A DNA stretch of 64,000 bases from Streptomyces sp. NBC_01460 (GTDB lineage Bacteria; Actinomycetota; Actinomycetes; Streptomycetales; Streptomycetaceae): contig NZ_CP109473.1 in assembly GCF_036227405.1 (NCBI RefSeq), forward strand, positions 5,270,001-5,334,000, read 5' to 3'. Below are positions 1 to 8,402 of the stretch, one piece after another. Every line of letters begins with the position of its first letter. Position 1 is the first letter of the stretch. A program made the translations under genes and the position numbers. The notes beneath the pieces are model-generated. The model ran no database searches. It saw only the letters and a program-made list of their open reading frames with translations, and had not been told where the DNA came from.

Positions 1-34
1 TGGGGGACGCCTTGGGGCCGGAGGACTCATACGA

Positions 35-78
35 CAGGTGCCGCCCGCCTCCGCGCGTGCGGAGGTGAGCGGCACCTG
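35..78. terminator. Long GC-rich hairpin, probable terminator
   Basis: Outer arms CAGGTGCCGC (35-44) and GCGGCACCTG (69-78) pair perfectly, and an inner CCTCCGC/GCGGAGG stem pairs around a GCGT loop. It lies 14 bp beyond the stop of the nitrilase-family gene on the minus strand and probably ends that transcript. It could also serve a gene entering from the left. There is no U-tract, as is common in Streptomyces. Confidence 0.7.
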
Positions 79-91
79 ACGGCGAGGCCGG

Positions 92-889
92 TCAGCGGGG
101 CGCCGGCACACCGAGGACCCGATCGCGCAGGGTGGGGAAGTCCGCACGTGTCCTGGTGACGAGCGCCGGATCGAGGTCGACGACGAGTGTCTCCTCCCCG
201 GACCCCGCCTCGGCGACGACCTCACCCCACGGGTCGACCACCACGCTGTGGCCCGCCTGTTCCACCCCGGCGTGCGTGCCCGCGGTACCGCAGGCGAGGA
301 CGTACGCCTGGGACTCGACGGCCCGGGCGCGGGCCAGCAGGGACCAGTGGGCACGGCGTGCGGCGGGCCAGCCCGCCGGGACGAGGAACATCTCGGCACC
401 GGCGTCCACCAGCGCGCGGAACTGCTCGGGGAAGCGCAGGTCGTAGCAGGTGGCGAGCCCCGCCGTCGGCCCGCCGTCGCCCAGCGCGACCGTGACGGTC
501 TCCTCGCCCCGGGCCAGCAGGGCCGCCTCGCCCCGGTCGAAGCCGAAGCGGTGGATCTTCCGGTACCGACGCTGCGGTGCTCCGTCGGGCGCGAACACGA
601 GAGAGGTGTTGTACAGGGTGCCGTCCGGGCCGCGTTCGATGATCGAGCCCGCGTGCAGCCAGACCCGCGCGGAGGCCGCGGCCCGGCTCATGGCATGGGC
701 CGTGGGCCCGTCCAGGGGCTCCGCGTGGTCGTGGAACGCGTCGAAGGAGAACGCGCCGACCGTCCAGAGCTCCGGAAGGATCACCAGGTCGGCGGCGTGC
801 TGCTCGCGGACGAGGGCCGCCGCTCGGGTCCGGCGTGCGGTGACGGTCTCGTCCGGTCGTACGGCGATCTGCAGGAGCGCGGCGCGCAC
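92..889 (-). CDS. Carbon-nitrogen hydrolase (nitrilase superfamily, Nit2/omega-amidase-like)
   Basis: A 265-residue amidase of the nitrilase superfamily, predicted to be cytosolic. The Glu-Lys-Cys catalytic triad is visible: E40 in LPELW, K111 in RYRKIHRFG and C148 in ATCYDLRFPE. These contexts match omega-amidase/Nit2-type enzymes, which hydrolyse small amides such as omega-amides of 2-oxo acids; the actual substrate is unknown. I chose the GTG at 889 (MRAALLQIAV). The longer frame to 988 would overlap the upstream SDR gene and begins with unstructured Pro/Arg-rich sequence. The gap to the SDR gene is 34 bp, so the two are probably cotranscribed with the TetR gene before them. A role in butyrolactone metabolism is not evident; it may be a neighbour by chance. 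Confidence 0.9.
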   Translation of the reverse strand: MRAALLQIAVRPDETVTARRTRAAALVREQHAADLVILPELWTVGAFSFDAFHDHAEPLDGPTAHAMSRAAASARVWLHAGSIIERGPDGTLYNTSLVFAPDGAPQRRYRKIHRFGFDRGEAALLARGEETVTVALGDGGPTAGLATCYDLRFPEQFRALVDAGAEMFLVPAGWPAARRAHWSLLARARAVESQAYVLACGTAGTHAGVEQAGHSVVVDPWGEVVAEAGSGEETLVVDLDPALVTRTRADFPTLRDRVLGVPAPR

Positions 890-923
890 GTGTGTCTCCG
901 TTCGTGGTCGGGAGGGGGGCGGT

Positions 924-1685
924 TCAGCGCAGGTGGGAGGCGCCGTTGACGTCGAGTACGGCGCCGCTGCACCACTCCGCCGGCGCACTGCTCAGCCAGG
1001 ACACGGCGGCGGCGACGTCCGAGGGCGCCGCGATCCTGCCGAGGGGGCTCTGCCGGCGCACCTGCTCCTCGGTGGGCCCGACGAGCATGGGTTCCGTGAG
1101 GTCGGTGCGGACGAACCCGGGGGCGACGGCGGTCACCGCGATGCCGAGCGGGCCCAGCGACTGGGCGAGCGACTGGGTCAGCGCGTGGAGGGCGGCCTTG
1201 GTCGCCCCGTAGGCGGGGGCGTCGGGCTCGCCGCGACTGGCGCCCCGCGAGCCGATGTTGACGATGCGCGCACCCTGCGGCCCCTGGAGCCGGTACTGGA
1301 GGTGCTCGACGAGGTGCCAGATCAGGTCGGCCGGTCCGAGCAGGTTGACGTCGACCAGGCGGCGCCAGTCGGCCTGCCAGTCCTCGTACGAGGTGGTGGT
1401 GACGGGCTGTTCGGCGTAGACACCGGCGTTGTTGACGAGCACGTCCACCGCGCCCAGCTGTTCCACCGCGGACGCGATGATCTCGCGGGCCGCACCAGGT
1501 GTGCCGAGATCGCCGGTGACCAGGGCGTGGCCGGTGCCGGGCAGGGAGTCCAGCACGGCCTTCGCGGCCGGGGATTCGGCGCGGCAGTGCACGGCCACCC
1601 GGTGCCCCGTGGCGGCGAGTTCGGTCGCGACGGCGGCCCCGATCCCTCGGGAACCACCGGTGACGAGCGCGCAGCGTCGAGTCAT
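924..1685 (-). CDS. SDR-family NAD(P)-dependent oxidoreductase in the butyrolactone locus
   Basis: A classical short-chain dehydrogenase/reductase of 253 residues. It has the Rossmann motif TGGSRGIG (residues 9-16), NNAG (85-88) and the catalytic Ser146, Tyr159-xxx-Lys163 (YGATK). Family members reduce keto or enoyl groups with NAD(P)H. In GBL loci such an SDR (BarS1- or BprA-like role) can reduce the 6-keto group or the butenolide intermediate, so a role in signal maturation is a reasonable inference but is not proven here. I chose the ATG at 1685 because the Rossmann strand begins immediately after it; upstream sequence in the same frame reads as non-coding. It lies 65 bp after the second TetR gene and 34 bp before the nitrilase gene, which suggests a three-gene operon. 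Confidence 0.92.
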   Translation of the reverse strand: MTRRCALVTGGSRGIGAAVATELAATGHRVAVHCRAESPAAKAVLDSLPGTGHALVTGDLGTPGAAREIIASAVEQLGAVDVLVNNAGVYAEQPVTTTSYEDWQADWRRLVDVNLLGPADLIWHLVEHLQYRLQGPQGARIVNIGSRGASRGEPDAPAYGATKAALHALTQSLAQSLGPLGIAVTAVAPGFVRTDLTEPMLVGPTEEQVRRQSPLGRIAAPSDVAAAVSWLSSAPAEWCSGAVLDVNGASHLR

Positions 1686-1750
1686 GGAGAGAGCCTTTTC
1701 GTCGTAGGAACGCGATTCCGTGCACAGCGGCACGGGAGGGGGGAATCGGA

Positions 1751-2377
1751 TCAGTGCGGAGTGGGGGCGGCGTCGACCGGACACTCGTCGGTGGAAGGCG
1801 CGAGGGCCTCCGGAGCCGGGTCCGGCGAAGGACCGAGGGCCAGGGACCACAGACACGCGAGTTGGGCCCGGACCTCCTCGCCCGTGCGGCCCGCCCGCAG
1901 GGCCGCCTCGGCGCCCGCCGTCAGATAGACGGCCAGCAGCTCCAGTTCACCGGGCGCGGGGCCGGGGCCGGGCCGCTCGCGCGCCGGGGCCATCAGGTCC
2001 TGGAGGGCGGTCCGCCACAGGGTCGGCCAGAGGGAGGGGACGGCCTGCTCGTGGGTGAGCCTGGCCGTCGCACGGACACTGGCCTCCTCGTCCAGCAGCG
2101 TGGCGAGCGCGAGGGTGAATTCGGCGACCGGGGGGACCGGACGGGCCGGGGCGAACCGCGCAAGCGCCCCCCGGGTGATGTCCTCGGCCTCCTGGAGGAC
2201 CGCGCGCGCCAGTTCCGCCTTGGTGGGGAAGTGGAAGCTGAGCGCTCCCATCGTCATCCCGCAGGCCCGGTGCACGGCGGACAGCGAGGTCCCGGCGTAC
2301 CCCCGCCGGTCGAACTCGACGGCAGCCGCGGCGATCAGGGCCTGTCGGGTGCGTTCCGCTCTCACCTGCTTCACCAT
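1751..2377 (-). CDS. TetR/ArpA-type regulator (second butyrolactone receptor homologue or pseudo-receptor)
   Basis: A TetR-family repressor of 208 residues. The N-terminal helix-turn-helix (about residues 8-55) ends in GALSFHFPTKAELARAV, close to the GAxxFHF-SKExLA block typical of ArpA/ScbR-type receptors. The C-terminal ligand domain is Ala/Pro-rich and ends in a disordered tail. The ATG at 2377 (MVKQVRAERTRQ) directly precedes the helix-turn-helix; the upstream frame is low-complexity. It is a second receptor-like protein in a locus that already has a receptor beside the AfsA gene. Streptomyces GBL loci often carry a true receptor plus a pseudo-receptor that answers other ligands. Which one binds the signal cannot be told from sequence. 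Confidence 0.88.
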   Translation of the reverse strand: MVKQVRAERTRQALIAAAAVEFDRRGYAGTSLSAVHRACGMTMGALSFHFPTKAELARAVLQEAEDITRGALARFAPARPVPPVAEFTLALATLLDEEASVRATARLTHEQAVPSLWPTLWRTALQDLMAPARERPGPGPAPGELELLAVYLTAGAEAALRAGRTGEEVRAQLACLWSLALGPSPDPAPEALAPSTDECPVDAAPTPH

Positions 2378-2675
2378 GGGTGCGACCTCGGTATCCGTTA
2401 CGGGGACTGAACCCCACGGGCCGACCGGACGGCGAGGTGCGCTCCGGGTGCCGGGGGTGGGGTTCCTCCGTCGCACTCCCGCCCGCCCACGGTCCGGGCG
2501 GAGTCCGGGAGGTCACGGCCCCCAGTCCTGCGAACGTACCGCCGGATCCCCGCACCGGCCCCTCCCGTGCCCGACGCGGGAACGATTCCGCCAAGTCGGT
2601 TGTGTGCGATCCGGCTTCCCCGCAGGTGGTGCGCGACCGCCCGGGCGGGACGCGGCACCGGCCTGCGGGACCGCC
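2378..2675. other. Intergenic region upstream of the second TetR gene
   Basis: About 300 bp between the epimerase stop and the TetR start, both on the minus strand. It should hold the promoter of the TetR-SDR-nitrilase operon. A short imperfect dyad (GGTATCC-GTTAC) lies at about 2390-2401 and might be an autoregulatory site. I see no convincing -35/-10 pair and no credible gene; open frames here are GC-bias shadows. Confidence 0.5.
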
Positions 2676-3632
2676 TCACACCGCCGCGAGGTGGGCGCGG
2701 TACCAGGCGGCCGCCCCGGCCAGCCGGTCCAGCGGACCCGGTCCCGGGGCACAGCCCGTGAGCCGCCAGATCTCCTCGCTCGCGTACCAGTGGTCACGTG
2801 CCAGCAGTGTGAACTGCCTCTCGCTGATGCGGCCCGGAGTCTCCCGCAGCCGCGCCAGGCACTGCTCCCAGGACAGATCACCGGTGACCCGCTCCAGTAC
2901 GGCCAGGTCCGCCAGCCTCGTCATGAGGTCGTGGTTGCGCACCGGCACCGGATGGCCTGCGTGGTGCACCCCTGGCGGCAGGGCCTCCGGTGCCGTGGCC
3001 AGCGCGCAGAGGAGACGCGCCAGGTCCTCGACGTCCACGACCGAGGCCCGTCCGCGCCCGCCGTCCCAGCGGGCCGGCACCCGCCGGAGCAGTTCACCGA
3101 GCGCGGGCACGACCCAGCGGTCCCCGGCTCCGAGGACGAGACCGGGCCGGAGCACGACGCCGCCCGCGTCGAGCACGATCCGCTCGGCGGCCAGCCGGGT
3201 CCGGCTCGCCGCCGACACGGGGGCCGGCGTGACCTCGTCTACGGAGATGCCCCGGTGCGGGCCGGGCCCGTACACCGCCGCCGTGGACAGCTGCACGATG
3301 CGGCCCACCCCGGCGCGCCGGGCCGCGTCGACGACCGCCCGGGTGCCGCCGACGTTCGTCCGCTCGCACTCCTCGGCGTCGCCGTCGACCCGGCAGGCGA
3401 GATGGACGAGGACGTCCATGCCGCTCGCCGCCCTGGAGAGCGAGGCGGGGTCCGACAGGTCCGCGCGGACCCGCTCCACCCCCTCCGGCACCGGTGCGGC
3501 GGTGGGGTCCCCGCGGGTGACGGCGCGCACCTCGACGTCCCTGCCGTCCGCGTGCTCGCTCAGCAGCCGGCGGAGCACCGCCCGCCCGACGAAGCCGGTC
3601 GAGCCGGTCAGCAGCACCTGGACCGGGCTCAC
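2676..3632 (-). CDS. NAD-dependent epimerase/dehydratase (extended SDR) of the butyrolactone locus
   Basis: A 318-residue extended SDR with an N-terminal nucleotide-binding motif, LLTGSTGFVGRAV (about residues 7-19), and an acidic D/V-rich second strand. VYGPG at about residue 120 marks the extended-SDR core. Similar proteins are encoded next to AfsA homologues in many Streptomyces GBL loci, where they are taken to act in reduction or tailoring of the lactone precursor; that role is inferred. Translation starts at GTG 3632, overlapping the TGA of the receptor gene (GTGA), so the two are translationally coupled. The canonical Tyr-xxx-Lys pair is not obvious after VYGPG, so its catalytic mechanism deserves a check. 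Confidence 0.88.
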   Translation of the reverse strand: MSPVQVLLTGSTGFVGRAVLRRLLSEHADGRDVEVRAVTRGDPTAAPVPEGVERVRADLSDPASLSRAASGMDVLVHLACRVDGDAEECERTNVGGTRAVVDAARRAGVGRIVQLSTAAVYGPGPHRGISVDEVTPAPVSAASRTRLAAERIVLDAGGVVLRPGLVLGAGDRWVVPALGELLRRVPARWDGGRGRASVVDVEDLARLLCALATAPEALPPGVHHAGHPVPVRNHDLMTRLADLAVLERVTGDLSWEQCLARLRETPGRISERQFTLLARDHWYASEEIWRLTGCAPGPGPLDRLAGAAAWYRAHLAAV

Positions 3633-4312
3633 CGCGCGGCGTCCCCGGGAGGTTCCGCCGCTGTCCGCGCCGTCCGCTTCGCACCCTCCGGCGATTCCTC
3701 CCCGCCGTTCTCCGGGAACGTGAGCGTGGCGATGACCTCGGGCGGTGCCAGGGCCGGGAGCAGGCACCGCAGCATGTTCTCTATGAGCTCGGGCAGGTCG
3801 GCCCGGTTGGTGGCGAGCCGCGACATGATCTGTGTGCCGGTGTACGCGGCGACGATCACCGGGGGGTACGCGTACTCGTCGACGTCCGGATACAGCTGGC
3901 CGAGCTCGCGCGCCTCGGTCAGATGGGTGCGGAACTGATCGCCCCACCAGTCGTAGACCGAGTAGTCGAGCAGGTTCACCTCGCTCTGCTCGACGGCGAG
4001 CCGGACGCCCGCCCGGAAGAGGACGTTGGAGCGCATCTCCACGGAGAGGTACTGGCAGACGTCGATCAGCTGCTGCAGGCCCTTCCCGTCGTCGGGCCAC
4101 CGAAGCTCGGCGGCCTGCTCGACGATGACCGCGCGCGCCAGGTCCTCCTTCGACTTGAAGTGGAAGTACATGGCTCCCGTGGTGGTGCCCGCCTTCTGCA
4201 GGATCGCGTTCAGACCCGCTCCGTGGTAGCCCACCTGGTCGAACATCTCCGCGGCCGCGTGGATGAGGGCGGCCCGAGTCCGCTCGGCGCGCTCCTGCCG
4301 TTGCCGTGCCAT
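3629..4312 (-). CDS. Gamma-butyrolactone receptor (ArpA/ScbR family TetR repressor)
   Basis: A 227-residue TetR-family protein. The helix-turn-helix (residues about 8-55) includes GAMYFHFKSKEDLARAVI, the signature block of ArpA/BarA/ScbR receptors. The ligand domain contains conserved Trp-rich segments (YDWWGDQFR). Receptors of this family dimerise on AT-richer autoregulatory elements and leave DNA when the GBL binds. The gene is divergent from the AfsA-type synthase gene with 140 bp between the starts, the classic ScbR/ScbA arrangement. I chose ATG 4312 because GGGAG lies 8 bp upstream and the helix-turn-helix follows; a start at 4369 would run through the AT-rich operator region. Its TGA overlaps the GTG of the epimerase gene. 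Confidence 0.93.
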   Translation of the reverse strand: MARQRQERAERTRAALIHAAAEMFDQVGYHGAGLNAILQKAGTTTGAMYFHFKSKEDLARAVIVEQAAELRWPDDGKGLQQLIDVCQYLSVEMRSNVLFRAGVRLAVEQSEVNLLDYSVYDWWGDQFRTHLTEARELGQLYPDVDEYAYPPVIVAAYTGTQIMSRLATNRADLPELIENMLRCLLPALAPPEVIATLTFPENGGEESPEGAKRTARTAAEPPGDAAR

Positions 4313-4341
4313 CGGCAGTCTCCCTAGTACCTGTAGACAAA

Positions 4342-4363
4342 CAAAAAGAACGACCTCTATTTT
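4342..4363. promoter_or_regulatory. Candidate autoregulatory element (ARE) for the butyrolactone receptor
   Basis: In the 140-bp divergent receptor/AfsA intergenic region, CAAAAAGA (4342-4349) and TCTATTTT (4356-4363) form an imperfect dyad (6 of 8 positions) around a 6-bp spacer. It is markedly AT-richer than its surroundings, as ArpA/ScbR operators often are, and sits just upstream of the receptor start. This is a candidate by position and symmetry only. Confidence 0.4.
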
Positions 4364-4452
4364 ATTCACGTCGGCGCTCTCGTGTCACTACGGGCGTCGT
4401 TGCTCCATCTGTGTGTGCCCAGTCGAGAGTCACCACATCAGGGAGACCAGCC

Positions 4453-5403
4453 ATGCCCGTAAGCCTTGTTCAGCGTGCCGTCGAGAGCCAGTTTGAGATG
4501 GTTTCGGCCACTTTGACGCACAAGGTGAACCAGGACGAAATGCTGCTGCGCACCTGGCGGCGGACGGCGCCCGACGCCTTCACCGTCACCGCCGCCTGGC
4601 CTTCCGCGCATCCGTTCTACGCCGGCCGCCACGGCCTGCACGATCCGCTCCTGCTCAGCGAGACGGTACGCCAGACCCTGCCGCTGCTGTCCCACGGTGC
4701 CTACCAGGTGCCGTTCGGCCACCAGCTGCTCTGGAAGGACTTCAGCTGGACGCTCGACCCGGCGGCCACGTTCGCCGACGGCGGCCCGGCCGAGCTCGAA
4801 CTGCACATCACCTGCGACGACGTGACGTACCGTCGGGACCGCGCCGCCGCGATATCGCTCAGAGTCGACGTGGAGCGGGCGGGCCGCCCGATGGCCACCG
4901 CGCGCTCGCGCTTCACCATCCAGGACCGCACGGTCTACAACCGGCTGCGCGGTGCCTACGCCGACGCCACCGCGGCCACCGCGCGGGCCCTGCCGCTGTC
5001 ACCCCCGGCCGGTCTCACGCCGTTCGGCCGCGACCGCTTCGAGGACGTGGTGCTGGCCGCCACGGACCGGCCCGACCGCTGGCAGCTGCGGGTCGACACG
5101 ACCCACCCCGTCCTCTTCGACCACCTCGTCGACCACGCCCCGGGCATGCTCCTGCTGGAGGCCGCCCGCCAGGCTGCCCTGGCAGCGGCGCACCCGAGGC
5201 CGATGGTCGTCACCGGTATGGAGAACGAGTTCATGAAGTACGCCGAGATGGACATCGCCTGCGACCTGGAGGCCGAGTGGACGGCGGACCCCGGCAGGAT
5301 CCGGATCAGCGCCCGGCAGGGCGGCAGGGAGATCTTCACCAGCGTCGTGACCCTGGCCACCGCGCCCGTCGCGCCCGCCGCCCACTCCGTCCGTGCGGCC
5401 TGA
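4453..5403 (+). CDS. AfsA-family gamma-butyrolactone biosynthesis protein
   Basis: A 316-residue AfsA/ScbA/BarX-type enzyme with two tandem hot-dog domains. AfsA condenses a beta-ketoacyl thioester with dihydroxyacetone phosphate, the committed step in A-factor-type signalling molecules. Recognisable family blocks include HPFYAGRHGLHDPLLLSETVRQ in the first repeat (about 55-77) and a second repeat around DHLVDHAPGMLLLEAARQA (about 222-240). The start is ATG 4453 with GGGAGACC at 4441-4448; longer frames read through the divergent promoter region. It is transcribed away from its receptor gene and stands alone on the plus strand. Expression is probably repressed by the receptor until the signal accumulates. 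Confidence 0.95.
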   Translation: MPVSLVQRAVESQFEMVSATLTHKVNQDEMLLRTWRRTAPDAFTVTAAWPSAHPFYAGRHGLHDPLLLSETVRQTLPLLSHGAYQVPFGHQLLWKDFSWTLDPAATFADGGPAELELHITCDDVTYRRDRAAAISLRVDVERAGRPMATARSRFTIQDRTVYNRLRGAYADATAATARALPLSPPAGLTPFGRDRFEDVVLAATDRPDRWQLRVDTTHPVLFDHLVDHAPGMLLLEAARQAALAAAHPRPMVVTGMENEFMKYAEMDIACDLEAEWTADPGRIRISARQGGREIFTSVVTLATAPVAPAAHSVRAA

Positions 5404-5506
5404 CGCCTGTCTCCGGTCGGCGCCCGCCGACCGCCCCCAGCCGCGAGGTGCGTCGCGACGTGCGTACCGGTGGCGCGCGGCGCAGGTCCGCGCCCGGTGG
5501 TCGCCC

Positions 5507-6418
5507 TCAGCCCGTCCCGGGCGGGCCCGCGGTGACGGCCGCCTCCTGCAGTGCGTCCAGCAGGTCACGCAGGGCGGGCTGCTGGAGGGAGACCTCCCGC
5601 GCGGCGGCCGAGATCACACGGACGGGTTCGGGGTTGCGGACCGGGCGCACGACGACGCCCGGGTGCCGGTTGCGCAGTCCCAGCCCCGGCATCAGGCCCA
5701 CGCCGAGGCCCGCGGCGACGAAGCCCTGTGCGGTGGCGTAGTCCTCGCTCTGGATCACGAAGTCGGGGCTGAAACCGGCCGCCGCGCAGGACTCGGTCAC
5801 CGCTTCCAGGCAGGGCCCGGGCGGCTCGCAGCCGACCCACTGCTCGCCGGAGAGCTCATGCAGGTCGACGACCTCCTGGCCGGCGAGCGGATGGCCGAGC
5901 GGCAGCACGGCGGCGTACGGGTCGTCGAGGAGGTGGACGAGCCGGAAGCCCCTGCCGATGCGGCCCGACGCCTGGACGACCACGGCCACGTCGGCGCGGC
6001 CCCGCACCATTTCCTGGAACGGGTCCTCGGGATCGGTGAGTTGGGCGTCGATGCGGATGCCGGGATGCGCGGTGCGCAGCCCGGCCAGAGCGGGGGCCAC
6101 CAGGGTGGATCCGGCCGTGGCGAAGTAGCGGACCGACAGGCGCCCGGTGCGTCCGGCGCGGAGGTCGGCGAGAGCGGTCTCCGCCTGGGCGACCGCCGAA
6201 CTGATCAGCGCCGCGTGCTCGGTCAGCAGCAGGCCGGCGGCCGTGGGCCGCACCCCGCGGCCCACCCGCTCCAGCAGGGCCGTGCCTGCCTGCTTCTCCA
6301 GCGCCGCCATCTGCTGGCTGACGGCGGACGGCGTGTAGCCGAGGTGCGCCGCGGCGGCCGTGACCGTACCGCTGGTGACGACCGCGCGCAGGACCTGCAG
6401 TCTCCTCACGTCAAGCAT
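5507..6418 (-). CDS. LysR-family transcriptional regulator
   Basis: A 303-residue LysR regulator. The N-terminal winged helix-turn-helix spans about residues 1-60 (LQVLRAVVTSGTVTAAAAHL, then SAVSQQMAALE). The rest is a periplasmic-binding-protein-like effector domain from about residue 90. It is divergent from an EamA transporter/cyclase pair, so it probably controls their expression. A TGT-N11-ACA motif at 6418-6434, of the T-N11-A type used by LysR proteins, begins at its own start codon. The inducer is unknown. Confidence 0.92.
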   Translation of the reverse strand: MLDVRRLQVLRAVVTSGTVTAAAAHLGYTPSAVSQQMAALEKQAGTALLERVGRGVRPTAAGLLLTEHAALISSAVAQAETALADLRAGRTGRLSVRYFATAGSTLVAPALAGLRTAHPGIRIDAQLTDPEDPFQEMVRGRADVAVVVQASGRIGRGFRLVHLLDDPYAAVLPLGHPLAGQEVVDLHELSGEQWVGCEPPGPCLEAVTESCAAAGFSPDFVIQSEDYATAQGFVAAGLGVGLMPGLGLRNRHPGVVVRPVRNPEPVRVISAAAREVSLQQPALRDLLDALQEAAVTAGPPGTG

Positions 6419-6566
6419 GTAGCACAGCTTAACAGATCAGGTAGAACCATTTGCTTGTCATTACAGCTTTGCTGGGGCACCTTCGAAGAACCGGGATGGA
6501 CCGGACGCCCGACGGAGGCACCCCGGGAGCCCGCACGGACCGTGTGCTGAACCGAGTGGAGGAAGC

Positions 6567-7568
6567 ATGAAGAACGGCAGTACGCGGAGTCTCCGGGCAG
6601 GACTGCGGGTGGCGGTGCTCGCCCTGCTGTGGGGCTCGACGTTCCTCTGGATCGAGCTGGCCCTGCGGGGCCTCTCCCCGCTCCAGGTCACGTTCGCCCG
6701 CTGTGTCCTCGGAGCGCTCGTCCTCGTCGTCGCCTGCCGGCTGGCGGGTCACCGGCTGCCCCGGGGCATCGCCGTGTGGCGGCACATCGTCGTCGCGGCC
6801 TTCTTCTGCAACGCCCTTCCGTTCGCGTTGTTCAGCCTGGGCCAGCAGAGCGTCGGCTCCGGCCTCGCCGGTGTCCTGAACGCCACGACCCCGCTCTGGT
6901 CGCTCGCCCTGGGGCTCGCCCTCGGCTCCGAACGCGGACTCCGCCCCGTACGCCTGACGGGCCTCCTGCTCGGCTTCGCCGGCACGATCCTCATCTTCGC
7001 GCCCTGGCAGACGACCGGCGCCGCGGGCTGGGGCGCCCTCGCCATCATCGGCGCGGCCGCCAGCTACGCCGTCGCGTTCACCTACATGGGCCGCACCCTG
7101 GTCCGGAAGGGCACCCCCACCATCTCGCTCTCCGCCGCCCAGCTCGTCGCCGCGAGCGGACTGACCGCGGTGGCGGTGCCGATCGGAGGCCTCCAGTCCA
7201 TCGACCCCGGTCCGACGGTGGTCGTCGCGGCCGTCGTCCTGAGCGTCTTCTGCACCGCGATCACCTTCCACCTCACCTACCGGATCATCAACGACGAGGG
7301 CGCCACGAGCGCCGCCGTGGTCGGCTACCTCCTGCCCGTCGTCTCCGTACTGCTCGGAGCGGTCGTCCTGGGCGAGGAGATCGGCGTGCGGGTGGTGCTG
7401 GGCATGGCGGTCGTGCTCGTCGGAGTCGGGATGACGCGGCGGCAGGGCCCGGCGGCGGTCACCGAGGAGCGGGCGCCGGGCGAACCCGCCGCCGACTCAC
7501 CCGCCGCCGGTTCACCGGCCACCCACGGCCCGGACGCCCGGAGCACCGACCTGGAGGACGTCCGATGA
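6567..7568 (+). CDS. EamA/DMT-family transporter
   Basis: A 333-residue membrane protein with about ten hydrophobic segments arranged as two EamA repeats, followed by a Pro/Ala-rich cytoplasmic tail (about 295-333). Proteins of this drug/metabolite transporter family export amino acids, metabolites or drugs. GGAGGAAG lies just before ATG 6567. The stop overlaps the start of the cyclase-family gene (ATGA), so the two are coupled. Together with the divergent LysR gene this looks like a small metabolite-response unit, perhaps linked to a kynurenine- or isatin-like compound given the cyclase partner. That link is inference. Confidence 0.92.
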   Translation: MKNGSTRSLRAGLRVAVLALLWGSTFLWIELALRGLSPLQVTFARCVLGALVLVVACRLAGHRLPRGIAVWRHIVVAAFFCNALPFALFSLGQQSVGSGLAGVLNATTPLWSLALGLALGSERGLRPVRLTGLLLGFAGTILIFAPWQTTGAAGWGALAIIGAAASYAVAFTYMGRTLVRKGTPTISLSAAQLVAASGLTAVAVPIGGLQSIDPGPTVVVAAVVLSVFCTAITFHLTYRIINDEGATSAAVVGYLLPVVSVLLGAVVLGEEIGVRVVLGMAVVLVGVGMTRRQGPAAVTEERAPGEPAADSPAAGSPATHGPDARSTDLEDVR

Positions 7569-8323
7569 CCACCGGCGAGCCCCTGCCCGGGCTGTGGCAG
7601 GCGTACCGCGAGCTGACCGGGAAGGCCGTCTACACCGACCTCACCCATGCCTTCCGGCCGGGACAGCCGCACTTCGCGGGCTTCGGCGACGAGCGGCGTG
7701 AGAAGGTCTTCGACCTGGACCGGGGTGACGGCTTCACCGTCGACCGCTACACCCTGGTGGGCCAGTGGGGCACCCATGTCGACCCGCCCGCCCACTTCGT
7801 GGCCGGGGCCCGGACGCTGGACCGGATCCCGGTCGAGGAGATGATCCTCCCGCTGGTGGTCCTCGACATCACCGCCCGGGTGGACGCCGACCCCGACGCC
7901 ACCCCCACGCCGGACGACGTGGAGTCCTGGGAGCGCCGCAACGGCCCCGTGCCGGCCGGCTCGTTCGTCGCCCTGCGCACGGGATGGAGCCGGCGGTGGC
8001 CGGACCCGGTGGCGATGGCCAACCTGGACGGGGCGGGCGTCAGCCACCGGCCGGGCTGGTCGGCCGAGGTCCTGCGGTACCTGATCGAGGACGCGGGCGT
8101 CACCGCCATCGGCCACGAACAGTCCGACACCGACCCGGGGCTCGCCGCCTCCGCTGGCGATTACGGCCTGGAGGCGTACGTCCTGGGGCAGGGGCGGTGG
8201 CAGATCGAACTCCTCGCCCATCTGGACCGGCTCCCCGAGGCGGGCGCCCTGATCGTCGCCACCTGGCCCAAACCGTACGGTGGTTCCGGCTTCCCGGCCC
8301 GGGTGTTCGCCGTGCACCGGTGA
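7565..8323 (+). CDS. Cyclase-family protein (kynurenine formamidase-like metal hydrolase)
   Basis: A 252-residue protein of the cyclase superfamily, which includes kynurenine formamidase and isatin hydrolase. The family metal-binding signature HxGTHxDxPxHF appears as QWGTHVDPPAHF at about residues 73-84, with the first His replaced by Gln. A later GHEQSDTD block (about 185) carries further ligands. The enzymes bind divalent metal and hydrolyse amide or lactam bonds. ATG 7565 overlaps the TGA of the transporter gene. A 30-bp terminator palindrome follows three bases after the stop. The Gln substitution may change metal binding; the substrate is unknown. Confidence 0.87.
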   Translation: MTTGEPLPGLWQAYRELTGKAVYTDLTHAFRPGQPHFAGFGDERREKVFDLDRGDGFTVDRYTLVGQWGTHVDPPAHFVAGARTLDRIPVEEMILPLVVLDITARVDADPDATPTPDDVESWERRNGPVPAGSFVALRTGWSRRWPDPVAMANLDGAGVSHRPGWSAEVLRYLIEDAGVTAIGHEQSDTDPGLAASAGDYGLEAYVLGQGRWQIELLAHLDRLPEAGALIVATWPKPYGGSGFPARVFAVHR

Positions 8324-8325
8324 TC

Positions 8326-8355
8326 CGTCGGGCTCCCGTCGACGGGAGCCCGACG
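8326..8355. terminator. Perfect 30-bp palindrome, terminator
   Basis: CGTCGGGCTCCCGTC (8326-8340) is followed directly by its exact reverse complement (8341-8355). It lies between the convergent cyclase-family and Uma2 genes and can serve both strands. Confidence 0.8.
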
Positions 8356-8402
8356 CTGACCCCGGGCCGGCCGCAGACGATGCCGCTGGGGGCGGAACGC
8401 CG

